DNA of 64,000 nt from Klebsiella sp. BIGb0407 (GTDB lineage Bacteria > Pseudomonadota > Gammaproteobacteria > Enterobacterales > Enterobacteriaceae). Positions within the stretch are counted from its first letter, which is position 1. The number at the start of each line of letters is the position of its first letter. The stretch covers positions 248,001 to 312,000 of the forward strand of contig NZ_JANUEQ010000001.1 in assembly GCF_024807845.1 (NCBI RefSeq). The letters are read 5' to 3'. The notes under the pieces were generated by a model. The model saw nothing but the letters and a program-made list of their open reading frames with translations. It made no database searches and had not been told where the DNA came from. Below, in pieces: positions 28,601 to 36,980 of this stretch. The translations under genes were made by a program, and so were the position numbers.

Positions 28601-29508
28601 TTCAGCATACCTTATCGGCGGTTGCGGATGATGGAATTGAGCAGTCCGGGCTGCATATCTGGAGTTTCGGGCAGTTACCGGAAAGTTATGAGCAGAAGCG
28701 GGGCGGCTATAAGATGAAAGCCTTCCCGGCGCTGGTAGACGAAAAAGACAGCGTGGCGATTAAACTGTTCGATAACCCGCTGGAACAGCAACAGGCCATG
28801 TGGCAGGGGCTGCGCCGCCTGTTGTTACTGAATATTCCTTCCCCGGTGAAGTATCTGCATGAAAAACTGCCGAATAAAGCCAAGCTGGGGCTCTATTTTA
28901 ACCCTTATGGCAAAGTGCTGGATCTGATTGATGACTGCATTGCCTGCGGTATCGATAAACTCATCGCTGACGCAGGGGGGCCGGTCTGGACTGAGGAAGG
29001 ATTTGCGCAACTTCATGAACGGGTGCGGGCGGAATTAAACGAAACCGTCGTGGAGATAGCGAAGCAAGTCGAGCAGATACTCACCTGCGTGTTTAATATC
29101 AATAAACGTCTGAAAGGGCGGGTTGATATGACCATGGCCCTGGGACTATCGGATGTTAAAGCGCAAATGACGGGACTGGTCTATCGTGGTTTTGTGACCC
29201 GAAACGGTTACCGTCATCTCGGTGACACGTTACGCTATTTACAGGCTATCGAAAAACGGCTGGAAAAAATGGCTATCGATCCGCACCGGGATCGGGCGCA
29301 AATGCTGAAAGTGGAAAGCGTGCAAAAAGCCTGGCAGCAGTGGCTGAATAAGTTACCGCCGACCCGTCGGGAACAAGATGATGTCACAGAGATCCGCTGG
29401 ATGATTGAAGAGCTCAGAGTCAGTTATTTCGCCCAGCAGCTTGGCACCCCTTATCCGATATCCGATAAGCGTATTTTGCAGGCCATGGAGCAGATCAGTA
29501 GTGAGTAA
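25603..29508 (+). CDS. hrpA: ATP-dependent RNA helicase HrpA
   Basis: A 1301-residue DEAH-box helicase, one residue longer than E. coli HrpA. Motifs: Walker A (GETGSGKT, near residue 100), DEAH, SAT, the HA2/winged-helix region, the OB-fold region and the long C-terminal DUF3418 domain. HrpA is implicated in rescue of stalled ribosomes and in processing of the daa fimbrial mRNA in E. coli. Start placed at the ATG pair 25603/25606 by alignment of the N-terminus (SLFARLDGLMLRD); a frame opening at 25528 would add 25 residues. The ribosome site is weak. Confidence 0.95.
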   Translation: MMEITTHSLSSLFARLDGLMLRDKQNFTRRLHGVKKVKNPQSQQNLLDTLAGEIAIAEERVQRRKQSRPAISYPENLPVSQKKDDILAAIRDNQVVIVAGETGSGKTTQLPKICMELGRGIKGLIGHTQPRRLAARTVADRIAQELESEPGSTVGYKVRFTDSVSENTLVKLMTDGILLAEIQQDRLLLQYDTIIIDEAHERSLNIDFLLGYLRELLPKRPDLKIIITSATIDPQRFSRHFNNAPIIEVSGRTYPVEVRYRPLVEDNDDTDRDQLQAIFDAVDELGRESRGDILIFMSGEREIRDTADALNKLALPHTEVLPLYARLSNSEQNRVFQSHVGRRIVLATNVAETSLTVPGIKYVIDPGTARISRYSYRTKVQRLPIEPVSQASANQRKGRCGRVSEGICIRLYAEADFLSRPEFTDPEILRTNLASVILQMTALGLGDIQAFPFVEAPDKRNIQDGVRLLEELGAITIDEQQTAYKLTSSGKLLAQLPVDPRLAKMVLEAQKFGCVREVMIIVSALSIQDPRERPMDKQQASAEKHQRFQDKESDFLAYVNLWNYLSEQQKALSTNQFRRQCKQEYLNYLRVREWQDIYTQLRQVVKEQRLPINSEPADFRGLHCALLTGLLSHIGQKDTDKQEYTGARNARFSIFPGSGLFKKPPKWTIVAELVETSRLWGRIAARIDPEWIEPLAQHLIKRSYSEPHWEKAQGAVMAVEKVTLYGLAIVTARKVNYSQIDAVLSRELFIRHALVEGDWQTRHAFLRDNLKLRAEVEDLEHKSRRRDILVDDETLFEFYDKRIAQDVVSAAHFDHWWKKTSLREPDLLNFEKSMLIKEGAEQVSKLDYPNVWVQDSLKLRLSYQFEPGADADGVTVHIPLPVLNQVEESAFEWQIPGVRRELIIALIKSLPKPIRRGLVPAPNYAEAFLSRATPFTLPLLDSLEREFRRMTGTTIDREEWAWDKVPDHLKVTFRVVDEHNKKLAEGKNLAELKASLKDKIQHTLSAVADDGIEQSGLHIWSFGQLPESYEQKRGGYKMKAFPALVDEKDSVAIKLFDNPLEQQQAMWQGLRRLLLLNIPSPVKYLHEKLPNKAKLGLYFNPYGKVLDLIDDCIACGIDKLIADAGGPVWTEEGFAQLHERVRAELNETVVEIAKQVEQILTCVFNINKRLKGRVDMTMALGLSDVKAQMTGLVYRGFVTRNGYRHLGDTLRYLQAIEKRLEKMAIDPHRDRAQMLKVESVQKAWQQWLNKLPPTRREQDDVTEIRWMIEELRVSYFAQQLGTPYPISDKRILQAMEQISSE

Positions 29509-29521
29509 AGCGTAGAGAATA

Positions 29522-29553
29522 CCCCGCCGTATTATACCGGCGGGGCAATTTTT
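29522..29553 (+). terminator. Rho-independent terminator of hrpA
   Basis: Eight-base GC stem (CCCCGCCG / CGGCGGGG) with an eight-base loop, followed by CAATTTTT. It lies 14 bases after the hrpA stop and directly abuts the end of the convergent molybdoenzyme gene, so it may serve both. Confidence 0.88.
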
Positions 29554-31850
29554 CAGGCGATGCGTTCTTTATCCACCGCGTCACTGCGAGTGAGTATCAC
29601 GGGAACGGATTTTGATGCTGGTGTTCCGGTGTCTTTACCGATATTTGTTAAGGGGACGAGTGGGTTTGCTTCCGGATAATAGGCCGCCAGATTACCGCGC
29701 GGAATATTGTAGGCAACCAGTTTAAAGTGGCTCACTTTACGGTGAATATCATCATTCCAGACGGTTTCAATATCCACATAGTCCCCGTCGCTGAATCCCA
29801 ACTGCTGAATATCATCAGGGTGGATAAATAATACCTCCCGTTGCCCGTAAACCCCACGATAGCGATCGTCAAGCCCATAAATGGTGGTGTTATACTGATC
29901 GTGAGAACGCAGGGTTTGCAGGGTGAAAATATCGCTATTCTCGCTCGAGTGTAACTGCGGGAGCGCCTCGCTACTGAACTCCGCTTTACCACTGGCAGTA
30001 TTAAACCGTCGTTCAGCCGCCGCATTGCCCAGATAGAAACCACCAGGAATTTCACAGCGCTGATTAAAGTCAGTGAATCCAGGGATAGTGGCTGCGATAT
30101 GGTCGCGAATTAAATTATAGTCCCCGGCGAGTGCTAACCAGTTGAGGTATTTATCGCCTAATACTGCATCAGCAATACCCGCCACGATTGCTGTTTCTGA
30201 ACGTTGCGTACTGGCAATCGGTTTGCCCACGCCCTCAGAGGCATGCACCATACTGAAGGAGTCTTCCACGGTAATAAACTGCCTGCCGCTAGCCTGAATA
30301 TCTTCCTCTGTACGGCCAAGCGTGGGCAGGATCAGCGATGCTTTACCCGGCACTAAATGGCTCCGATTAAGTTTGGTGCTGATATGAACGGTTAAACCGC
30401 AGCGTTGTAGCGCTTGTTCACTGCGCGGGCTGTCTGGTGCCGCCGCCGCGAGATTGCCGCCCAGGGCAATAAAGACCTTAACCTTATCATTGAGCATGGC
30501 TTCAAGAGCCGCGACCGCGTGATAGCCTGGTGTACGTGAAGGCGTAAAATTAAAGTGGCGTGACAGGCTATCCAGCAGAGCGGCAGGGGCTTTCTCATCA
30601 ATGCCCATGGTGCGGTTACCCTGCACATTACTGTGTCCACGCACCGGACAAATACCCGCGCCAGGACGACCAAGATGCCCGCCCAATAATTGCAAATTAG
30701 TGATTTCACGTACGGTATGCAGGGCGTGCTGGTGCTGAGTGATCCCCATGGCCCAGGTGACAATCACCGCTTTGGCGTGCTGCCAGATTTTCGCGGCATC
30801 CCGTAACTGCTGTTCGCTCAGACCGGACTGCTGCGTGATGGCTGACCATGGCGTGGCGTCTATTTGCGCAAACCATGACTCGATACCCTGCGTATTCTGT
30901 TCTATAAACGTCAGGTCAAAGATACCCGGCTTACCCTCCGTAATCAGGCCTCGCTGGGTTTCCAGTAATGCTTTTGCCATGCCGCGAACGGCCGCCATAT
31001 CGCCCCCGAGATTGGGCTGATAGTAATTAGTACTGATGGTGCCGGAGAGCGGAGTAATAACTTCCAGCGGCTTTTGCGGATCGGCAAAACGCTCAAGGCC
31101 TCGCTCATGCAGGGTATTAAAGGTAACAATTTTTGCCCCATTCTCAGCGGCATGGCGCAGGCTATGTAGCATGCGTGGGTGGTTAGTTCCTGGATTCTGG
31201 CCAAACACAAATACGGCGTCGGTTTTTTCAAAATCACTGAGGTTGATAGTCCCTTTCCCGACTCCAAGACTGAGTTTTAAACCACTGCCACTGGCTTCAT
31301 GACATAAATTGGAGCAATCAGGAAAGTGGCTGGTACCCGCCATACGGCCAAACAGCTGGTATAGATAGGAGGCTTCATTGCTGGCCCGGCCTGAAGTGTA
31401 GAGAACCAGGTCTTCGGGTTTATCCATATCAGCGATATGTTGCGCAATTAACGTAAACGCATTTTCCCAGCTAATCGCTTCATAGCTGTCGGTCTGGGGG
31501 TTATAACTGAGCGGTTCAGTAAGACGGCCCTGATACTCAAGGAAATAGTCGCTCTGCTGATAGAGTTTACTGACGCTATGCTGAGCAAAGAAATCGGCTC
31601 CAATCGCGCGGCGGGTTGCTTCCCAGGCGACTGCCTTGGCGCCGTTTTCGCAGAAACTGAAGGTGCTTTTATTATCATCGCCCCAGGCGCATCCCGGGCA
31701 GTCAAAACCTTTGGCTTTGTTCATGCGCATCAGATTGCGCATATTTTTCAGTGCGTGTTTACTGTCAAAAACGTAACGCGTGGTGGACTCTAAAGAACCC
31801 CAGCCACCAGCAGCTGCTTCATAAGGTTTAATTTCTGATTTGAATTTCAT
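29553..31850 (-). CDS. ydeP: YdeP-type formate dehydrogenase-like molybdoenzyme
   Basis: A 765-residue oxidoreductase of the FdhF/YdeP family with a molybdopterin guanine dinucleotide site. It aligns well with E. coli YdeP: AAGGWGS, GFDCPGCAWGDD, FPDCSNLCHE, NPGTNHPRML, RGHSNVQGNRT, SHDQYNTTIYG. The N-terminal CPGC pair is retained, but the full four-cysteine cluster motif of FdhF is not obvious. YdeP in E. coli contributes to acid resistance; substrate unknown. ATG at 31850 with AGGA upstream is preferred to a frame opening at 31895. Divergent from the GNAT gene, 92 bases apart. It could be a YdeP paralogue rather than the orthologue. Confidence 0.88.
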   Translation of the reverse strand: MKFKSEIKPYEAAAGGWGSLESTTRYVFDSKHALKNMRNLMRMNKAKGFDCPGCAWGDDNKSTFSFCENGAKAVAWEATRRAIGADFFAQHSVSKLYQQSDYFLEYQGRLTEPLSYNPQTDSYEAISWENAFTLIAQHIADMDKPEDLVLYTSGRASNEASYLYQLFGRMAGTSHFPDCSNLCHEASGSGLKLSLGVGKGTINLSDFEKTDAVFVFGQNPGTNHPRMLHSLRHAAENGAKIVTFNTLHERGLERFADPQKPLEVITPLSGTISTNYYQPNLGGDMAAVRGMAKALLETQRGLITEGKPGIFDLTFIEQNTQGIESWFAQIDATPWSAITQQSGLSEQQLRDAAKIWQHAKAVIVTWAMGITQHQHALHTVREITNLQLLGGHLGRPGAGICPVRGHSNVQGNRTMGIDEKAPAALLDSLSRHFNFTPSRTPGYHAVAALEAMLNDKVKVFIALGGNLAAAAPDSPRSEQALQRCGLTVHISTKLNRSHLVPGKASLILPTLGRTEEDIQASGRQFITVEDSFSMVHASEGVGKPIASTQRSETAIVAGIADAVLGDKYLNWLALAGDYNLIRDHIAATIPGFTDFNQRCEIPGGFYLGNAAAERRFNTASGKAEFSSEALPQLHSSENSDIFTLQTLRSHDQYNTTIYGLDDRYRGVYGQREVLFIHPDDIQQLGFSDGDYVDIETVWNDDIHRKVSHFKLVAYNIPRGNLAAYYPEANPLVPLTNIGKDTGTPASKSVPVILTRSDAVDKERIA

Positions 31851-31942
31851 CCGGCAGCTTCCTGTCTTATTATCAGTGACACAACTATTTAACATTTATT
31901 AATACAGTTTACCGTAAATTGATAATAAACGAGGCGTAAAGC

Positions 31943-32491
31943 GTGCTTAACTTGCGCAACACAACACTAAAGGATATTCCTCTACTCCAGACTCTGGAGG
32001 CAGCAGCTGCGCAACGGTTTCTTGCTATTCCTGAACTGGCGATTCTTGCTGACTCAAATGTTACTGATAGTCAGACCCATGAGCTGAGTATTACACAGGA
32101 ATTAGCCTGGCTGGTTGAAGATGCCCGCGGAAGTATTCTCGGTTTTTGCTATACGCAAGAATTAGCAGGGAGTCTGTATCTGGCAGAAATATCTTCTCAT
32201 CCCGCAGCCCGGGGACTGGGTGTGGGGCGTATGCTGGTGGCGCATGTCCGTCAGGTTGCGGCCAGGCGTGGGTTGTCGGGGGTGACGTTAACCACTTACA
32301 CCGATATTCCCTGGAATGCTCCCTGGTATGAACGGGAGGGATTCATTATCCTCGAACCTTCATCATATTGCCCTGAACTGAAGAATATTGTTCAGAGTCA
32401 GGTGACAGAATTAATGTTACTGCCACGTTGTGTCATGTGGTCAGCTCCCCTGAAAAAAGATAACGATTACAGCCGCATAAAAGATAAATAA
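31943..32491 (+). CDS. GNAT family N-acetyltransferase
   Basis: A 182-residue acetyltransferase starting at GTG 31943 with GAGG eight bases upstream. Motif A is clear (AEISSHPAARGLGVGRMLVAHV), the acetyl-CoA pyrophosphate loop being RGLGVGR; motif B carries WYEREGF. Substrate unknown. The short shared promoter region with the ydeP-like gene suggests joint control but proves nothing. Confidence 0.87.
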   Translation: MLNLRNTTLKDIPLLQTLEAAAAQRFLAIPELAILADSNVTDSQTHELSITQELAWLVEDARGSILGFCYTQELAGSLYLAEISSHPAARGLGVGRMLVAHVRQVAARRGLSGVTLTTYTDIPWNAPWYEREGFIILEPSSYCPELKNIVQSQVTELMLLPRCVMWSAPLKKDNDYSRIKDK

Positions 32492-32662
32492 TTATTCGTT
32501 AAGTTTGGCTTTAAAAGAGGTCAGAATACGAGAATTCAGGAGTTTAGTGCGTAACTTGCTGCCAAGTTCGCAATTCCCCATAAAAACGCATCATGGCGAG
32601 CAGGGGGGAAATGCGCTAAATTACGTTCCTCGCTATTATTTTTGACACTCTATGTGGGTCTG

Positions 32663-34312
32663 ATGAGCACTGAAAATTTAACAGATATTGCCTATCGCCA
32701 TTTTATCGAAAGCGTTAAAGATTACGCTATTTATATGCTGAATGTTGATGGTTGTGTGGCGACGTGGAACGAAGGTGCACGTCGGGCAAAAGGTTATGTT
32801 CGTGATGAAGTGGTTGGGAAGTATTACGGCCTTTTCTATAGCCAGTCTGAACAGATTAGCGGGCTTCCTGCTCGTAATCTGGAAATCGCCGCAAAAAATG
32901 GCAAGTTCGAAGGTGAGGGTTGGCGTTTTCGTAAAGACGGCAGGCGTTTCTGGGCCCATGTCATCATTGATGCTATCTATGATGACAATAATACCCTTTT
33001 AGGTTTTGCAAAAATCACTCGTGATATCAGCGAACAAAAAGAAGTTATCGATAAAATTTCCTGGATGGCACGTTTTGATACCTTAACCGGGCTACCAAAC
33101 CGGGTTGAATTTTTTACCTTTGTAGAAAAAATCTTTCTTGAGTCTGATTATAGTCGGGTGGCTATCTGCACTATTGACCTGGATAAGTTTAAAGAGATTA
33201 ACGACAGCGAAGGGCACTTGGTTGGCGATCAGCTCCTGCAGCGGGTCTCCACCTCGGTACAAAAAGTGCTGGGTCCCGATGAGATTGTGGCGCGCTTTGG
33301 CGGGGATGAATTTGTCGCGGCCAAGCCCTATAACCATGAAAGCGAGCTGACTGATTTTACCGACAGGCTCTACGCGTGTTTTAGCGGCCGACAGTCATTT
33401 GCCCAGACAGAAATTAACGTGAATGCCAGTATCGGGGTGGCTATCTATCCCGATGATGCCACCGAAATTAATAAGCTTATCAGTAATTCAGATCTCGCGA
33501 TGTACCGTGCCAAAGAGAATCTGGAAACCAAGATTTGCTGGTATGAGAAGGATATGGATGAAAAAACGCGTCAGCGCAATATGCTGGCTGCGGATATTCG
33601 TCGCGGAATTAAAGAGGGCGAGTTTTATATTCATTACCAGGAAAAACGCGCCATGAAAGATAAATCCATTACCGGATATGAAGCGTTACTGCGCTGGAAT
33701 CATCCGACCAAAGGATTTATCCCACCGGATGAATTTATTCCCATCGCCGAGGAAAGCGGTGCCATAGTCCCACTCGGCTATTGGGTTATTGAAGCCGTGT
33801 GTAATGAATCACTGGCCAATAAACTCGATAAAAAAATCTCCATTAATATTTCACCGGTACAGCTTCGTAACAGAAACTTTATCGATAAAGTGCGGGAGAT
33901 TTTAATGCGCACCGCCTGGCCTATTACCTTGCTGGAATTTGAGGTGACAGAAACGGCATTTATTATTAATAAAAAACTGACCTTCAATATTCTCCATCAG
34001 TTCCAGAAAATGGGGATCAGTATTGCGCTGGATGATTTCGGGACCGGCTATTCCTCTCTGAGCACTTTACGTGAGTTTCAGTTCGACGTTATCAAACTCG
34101 ACCGTAGTTTTTTGACCAATGTTGAACATAATCAACAGGCGCGTTCTTTTGTGCGGGCAATTATTTCTCTGGGCAACTCGATTAATACCCCACTGATAGC
34201 TGAAGGGGTCGAAACCAGCGAGCAGCTACGCATCCTGGAAGAAGAAGGTTGTACCGAAATTCAAGGTTTCCTGTTTGGAAAGCCGGTTGATATAAAAAAT
34301 ATTCATCGTTAG
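32663..34312 (+). CDS. PAS-GGDEF-EAL cyclic-di-GMP protein
   Basis: A 549-residue cytoplasmic signalling protein. Order: PAS domain (about 8-125, with VDGCVATWNEGARRAKGY and GFAKITRDISEQ), GGDEF cyclase domain (RFGGDEF intact near 220), and EAL phosphodiesterase domain (YEALLRW, SINISPVQL, DDFGTGYSS, KLDRSF and AEGVET all present). Both catalytic sites look complete, so it could make and degrade cyclic-di-GMP. No RxxD inhibition site precedes GGDEF. The PAS may bind a ligand or cofactor. ATG 32663 is preferred; an in-frame TTG at 32642 is less likely. Stands alone. Confidence 0.9.
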   Translation: MSTENLTDIAYRHFIESVKDYAIYMLNVDGCVATWNEGARRAKGYVRDEVVGKYYGLFYSQSEQISGLPARNLEIAAKNGKFEGEGWRFRKDGRRFWAHVIIDAIYDDNNTLLGFAKITRDISEQKEVIDKISWMARFDTLTGLPNRVEFFTFVEKIFLESDYSRVAICTIDLDKFKEINDSEGHLVGDQLLQRVSTSVQKVLGPDEIVARFGGDEFVAAKPYNHESELTDFTDRLYACFSGRQSFAQTEINVNASIGVAIYPDDATEINKLISNSDLAMYRAKENLETKICWYEKDMDEKTRQRNMLAADIRRGIKEGEFYIHYQEKRAMKDKSITGYEALLRWNHPTKGFIPPDEFIPIAEESGAIVPLGYWVIEAVCNESLANKLDKKISINISPVQLRNRNFIDKVREILMRTAWPITLLEFEVTETAFIINKKLTFNILHQFQKMGISIALDDFGTGYSSLSTLREFQFDVIKLDRSFLTNVEHNQQARSFVRAIISLGNSINTPLIAEGVETSEQLRILEEEGCTEIQGFLFGKPVDIKNIHR

Positions 34313-34474
34313 ATGATGGGCATGGCAGACTTCAGCATAGGATCCTGCCATCTCACCTTTCACCTGAACTCCCACACCCTCGGTAAAATCCCCTTAATGT
34401 CTGCAACACCAGTTGCATAATGCTTTTAGCATCAGTAAGGTGTGAAAAATTTACCACAAAATCCAGGGTTAACG

Positions 34475-34759
34475 ATGTCAACTCAACATGCTAAAGATCC
34501 CTTACATGGGGTAACGCTCGAGGCTTTATTAAACGCGCTGGTGGCAAATTATGGTTGGGACAAACTGGCTAAGGAAGTTAACATTAACTGCTTTAAAAGT
34601 GACCCCAGTATTAAGTCGAGCCTGAAATTTCTCCGCCGGACGCAATGGGCGCGTACAGAAGTGGAAACCCTCTACCTTAATATGCTGGAAGAGAAACAAG
34701 AACGTCTTGCCGATGGGGATGAGAGTCCCTGGGCTAACTGGCTTCAGCCCGATCGTTAA
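34475..34759 (+). CDS. VF530 (DUF2132) family DNA-binding-like protein
   Basis: A 94-residue protein with the VF530 family core ([25 protein letters not shown], then [29 protein letters not shown]). The structure of the family is a small helical fold with similarity to DNA-binding proteins; its biological role is unknown. ATG at 34475 has AGGG seven bases upstream. Its stop is two bases before the fosA start, so the two are almost certainly cotranscribed. Confidence 0.88.
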   Translation: MSTQHAKDPLHGVTLEALLNALVANYGWDKLAKEVNINCFKSDPSIKSSLKFLRRTQWARTEVETLYLNMLEEKQERLADGDESPWANWLQPDR

Positions 34760-34761
34760 TT

Positions 34762-35199
34762 ATGCTGACGGGTCTGAACCATCTGACATTAGCGGTCAGT
34801 TCTCTGGAACGAAGCCTGGTCTTCTATCAGCAATATCTTGGGATGCAGTGCCATGCATCCTGGGAGGCAGGGGCTTATCTTTCCTGCGGCGAGTTCTGGT
34901 TATGCCTCTCTCATGATAACCAGGCGGGAATAAGGCGCCGCGATTATACCCACTATGCCTTTAGTATCAGTGAGGGGGATTTTAGCCTGATGGTCGAGCG
35001 GCTGAAAATGGCAGGAGTGGCATGCTGGAAAGATAACCGCAGTGAAGGACAGTCATTCTATTTTCTTGATCCGGATAACCATCAGCTGGAGCTGCATGTC
35101 GGAACCCTTGCATCCAGACTGGAAGCCTGTCGTGAAAAGCCGTATCACCAAATGGTTTTTTATTCTGATAACAATGCGGCTAATGACGAAATCTTGTAG
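34762..35199 (+). CDS. fosA: Fosfomycin resistance glutathione transferase FosA
   Basis: A 145-residue glyoxalase-fold metalloenzyme that opens the epoxide of fosfomycin with glutathione, using Mn2+ and K+. The metal ligands fall at exactly the positions of the Pseudomonas enzyme: His7, His64, Glu110. Other substrate residues are also there: Thr9, Trp46, Tyr65, Lys90, the Arg93-Ser94-Glu95 K+ loop, Ser98, Tyr100, Arg119. An active enzyme is therefore expected. It directly follows the VF530 gene. There is no insertion sequence nearby, so this is a resident chromosomal copy, as in several Enterobacterales genera. Confidence 0.95.
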   Translation: MLTGLNHLTLAVSSLERSLVFYQQYLGMQCHASWEAGAYLSCGEFWLCLSHDNQAGIRRRDYTHYAFSISEGDFSLMVERLKMAGVACWKDNRSEGQSFYFLDPDNHQLELHVGTLASRLEACREKPYHQMVFYSDNNAANDEIL

Positions 35200-35358
35200 C
35201 AATTGCCCTTTAAGTTACCGTAGCACGATAAAAAATAATAACACCCCAAATGATGGGGATGTTTATTGCAGTGAAGATACTGCAAAATAATACAGACCTG
35301 TTTGAGCGCCGATCTTCGTCGGTATGAGTAATGTTGCTGTTTACCCCAAAGGCCTAAT

Positions 35359-35895
35359 ATGCGTAGCAAATACACCGCATTACAAATCTCACTGCACTGG
35401 CTGGTATTTATACTGGTAGTCGTCGCTTATTGCGCTATGGAGCTACGCGGCTTTGCGCCACGCAGCTACCGGCCACTGATTAATAGCCTTCATTTTTTCT
35501 GCGGCATTTCTGTTCTGGTGCTGATGGTTGCCCGTCTTCTGGTCAGAATCGTTTATCGTGCGCCGGCTATTGTACCGAAACCTCATCCGGCGATGATTGG
35601 TCTGTCTCACCTGGCCCATACGCTGATTTATTTGCTCTTTATCTGCCTGCCGATAATTGGCTTCCTGGCGGTTTATAACCGCGGAAGTGAATGGCAGGTT
35701 TTTGGAATATCGATGCCGTTCCGGGCTGAACCGGACGAGGATTTTGAATATACCCTTAAATCCTGGCATGGACTGCTGGCTAATACCGGCTACTTTTTAG
35801 TCGCGATACATGCCGCGGGCGCGCTATTCCATCACTACTTCATCAAAGACAACACGTTACTGAGGATGATGCCGGGTAAAAATAAGCGTCAATAA
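35359..35895 (+). CDS. cybB: Cytochrome b561
   Basis: A 178-residue diheme membrane protein with four helices. Haem-ligand histidines are in LQISLHWLVF, LHFFCGIS, KSWHGLLAN and HAAGALFHHYFIKDNTLLRMM. Closely matches E. coli CybB, a superoxide:ubiquinone oxidoreductase of the inner membrane. It follows fosA by about 160 bases and appears to have its own promoter region. Confidence 0.93.
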   Translation: MRSKYTALQISLHWLVFILVVVAYCAMELRGFAPRSYRPLINSLHFFCGISVLVLMVARLLVRIVYRAPAIVPKPHPAMIGLSHLAHTLIYLLFICLPIIGFLAVYNRGSEWQVFGISMPFRAEPDEDFEYTLKSWHGLLANTGYFLVAIHAAGALFHHYFIKDNTLLRMMPGKNKRQ

Positions 35896-35901
35896 CAGTA
35901 A

Positions 35902-35930
35902 AGGCACTACCGTTATCAACGGTGGTGCCT
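35902..35930. terminator. Bidirectional terminator between cybB and the GlxA-type gene
   Basis: 13-base inverted repeat with one mismatch (AGGCACTACCGTT / AACGGTGGTGCCT) around a three-base loop. It overlaps the 3' end of the convergent regulator gene, so its right arm is also coding. Confidence 0.6.
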
Positions 35931-36890
35931 GACGTTTGATGCCGGACCACGAAATCTTCGTCGCCATTCGCTCGGGCTGACATTAAATCGTGCCTTAAAA
36001 CTCTGACGAAAAGATACCGGGGACTGAAATCCTGATATCCCCGACACAACCTCAATACTTTGGTCTGTTGTTTCCAATAATTCCTGGCTACGCTGAAGAC
36101 GCTCGGCATTCAGCCAGTCGCCCAGTGAAATCCCCGTGGCGTTGAGGAAATGACGGGTGAGCGTACGGCGGCTCATACTGACTAACCTGGCCAGGGAATC
36201 AAGATCGTGCTGTTTTTCCAGGTTGCGGCGCAGGTACTCCATCAGTTCATTCATTTTCCCATCTCGCGTTGAAACCGGAACCGGGCGTTCAATAAATTGT
36301 GCCTGGTCACCTTCCCTGTAAGGGGAGACCACCATTCTTCTGGCAACCCGGTTAGCAATCGCTGAGCCATAATGCTCACGAATAATATTCAGACAGCAGT
36401 CAATACCGGCTGCGGTACCTGCCGAAGTAATCAGACGTTCATCACTGATATACAGAGCGTTATTATTCAAATGAACGTCGGGAAAGCGTTCAGTGAAATC
36501 CTGTTCATACTCCCAGTGAGTGGTGGCGTGGTGTCCTGTCAGTAAACCAGAATAGGCCAGAACATAAGTCCCAAGACAAAGCCCGACGACGGTCGCTCCC
36601 CGCTGCCAGCAACCGTTCAGTTTATCCAGAAGGACCTGGGAGGGGCTTTCGGCGGGATTATGCCAGTAGGGTACAATCACAATATCCGCACTATCCAGCA
36701 GCGTAAGATCCTGCTCCACATTTATCGACAGTCCCAGGCTGGTATGTACGGTGCCGGGTATCTCAGTACAAACCTCCAGATGAAACAAATCTGGCTGCGG
36801 CATTGCTGCCCCGAAGAGAATACAGGGCACTGAAAAATGAAACGGGCTAAATCCGGTGGTGGCTATTACGGCGACCCTCAGTGCAGACAT
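35916..36890 (-). CDS. GlxA-family transcriptional regulator (DJ-1/PfpI plus AraC)
   Basis: A 324-residue regulator. Residues 1-190 form a DJ-1/PfpI-like amidotransferase fold (nucleophile-elbow region VVGLCLGTYVLAYSGLL, TTHWEYEQDF). Residues 215-320 form an AraC HTH domain with two helix-turn-helices (DLDSLARLVSMSRRTLTRHF and QSIEVVSGISGFQSPVSFRQSFKARFNVSPSEWR). This is the FtrA/GlxA class; ligands are usually small nitrogenous compounds, but the one here is unknown. It lies 90 bases downstream of the metallo-hydrolase gene on the same strand, a likely functional pair. Confidence 0.9.
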   Translation of the reverse strand: MSALRVAVIATTGFSPFHFSVPCILFGAAMPQPDLFHLEVCTEIPGTVHTSLGLSINVEQDLTLLDSADIVIVPYWHNPAESPSQVLLDKLNGCWQRGATVVGLCLGTYVLAYSGLLTGHHATTHWEYEQDFTERFPDVHLNNNALYISDERLITSAGTAAGIDCCLNIIREHYGSAIANRVARRMVVSPYREGDQAQFIERPVPVSTRDGKMNELMEYLRRNLEKQHDLDSLARLVSMSRRTLTRHFLNATGISLGDWLNAERLQRSQELLETTDQSIEVVSGISGFQSPVSFRQSFKARFNVSPSEWRRRFRGPASNVRHHR

Positions 36891-36980
36891 AGTTTTAACC
36901 TTAGGTGTAATGACTTTTCTGAGGATAACAGCTGGTCCGCCTGAGTGTCTGTCTCTGGTTATTCAAAAAGAAAAGTACTT

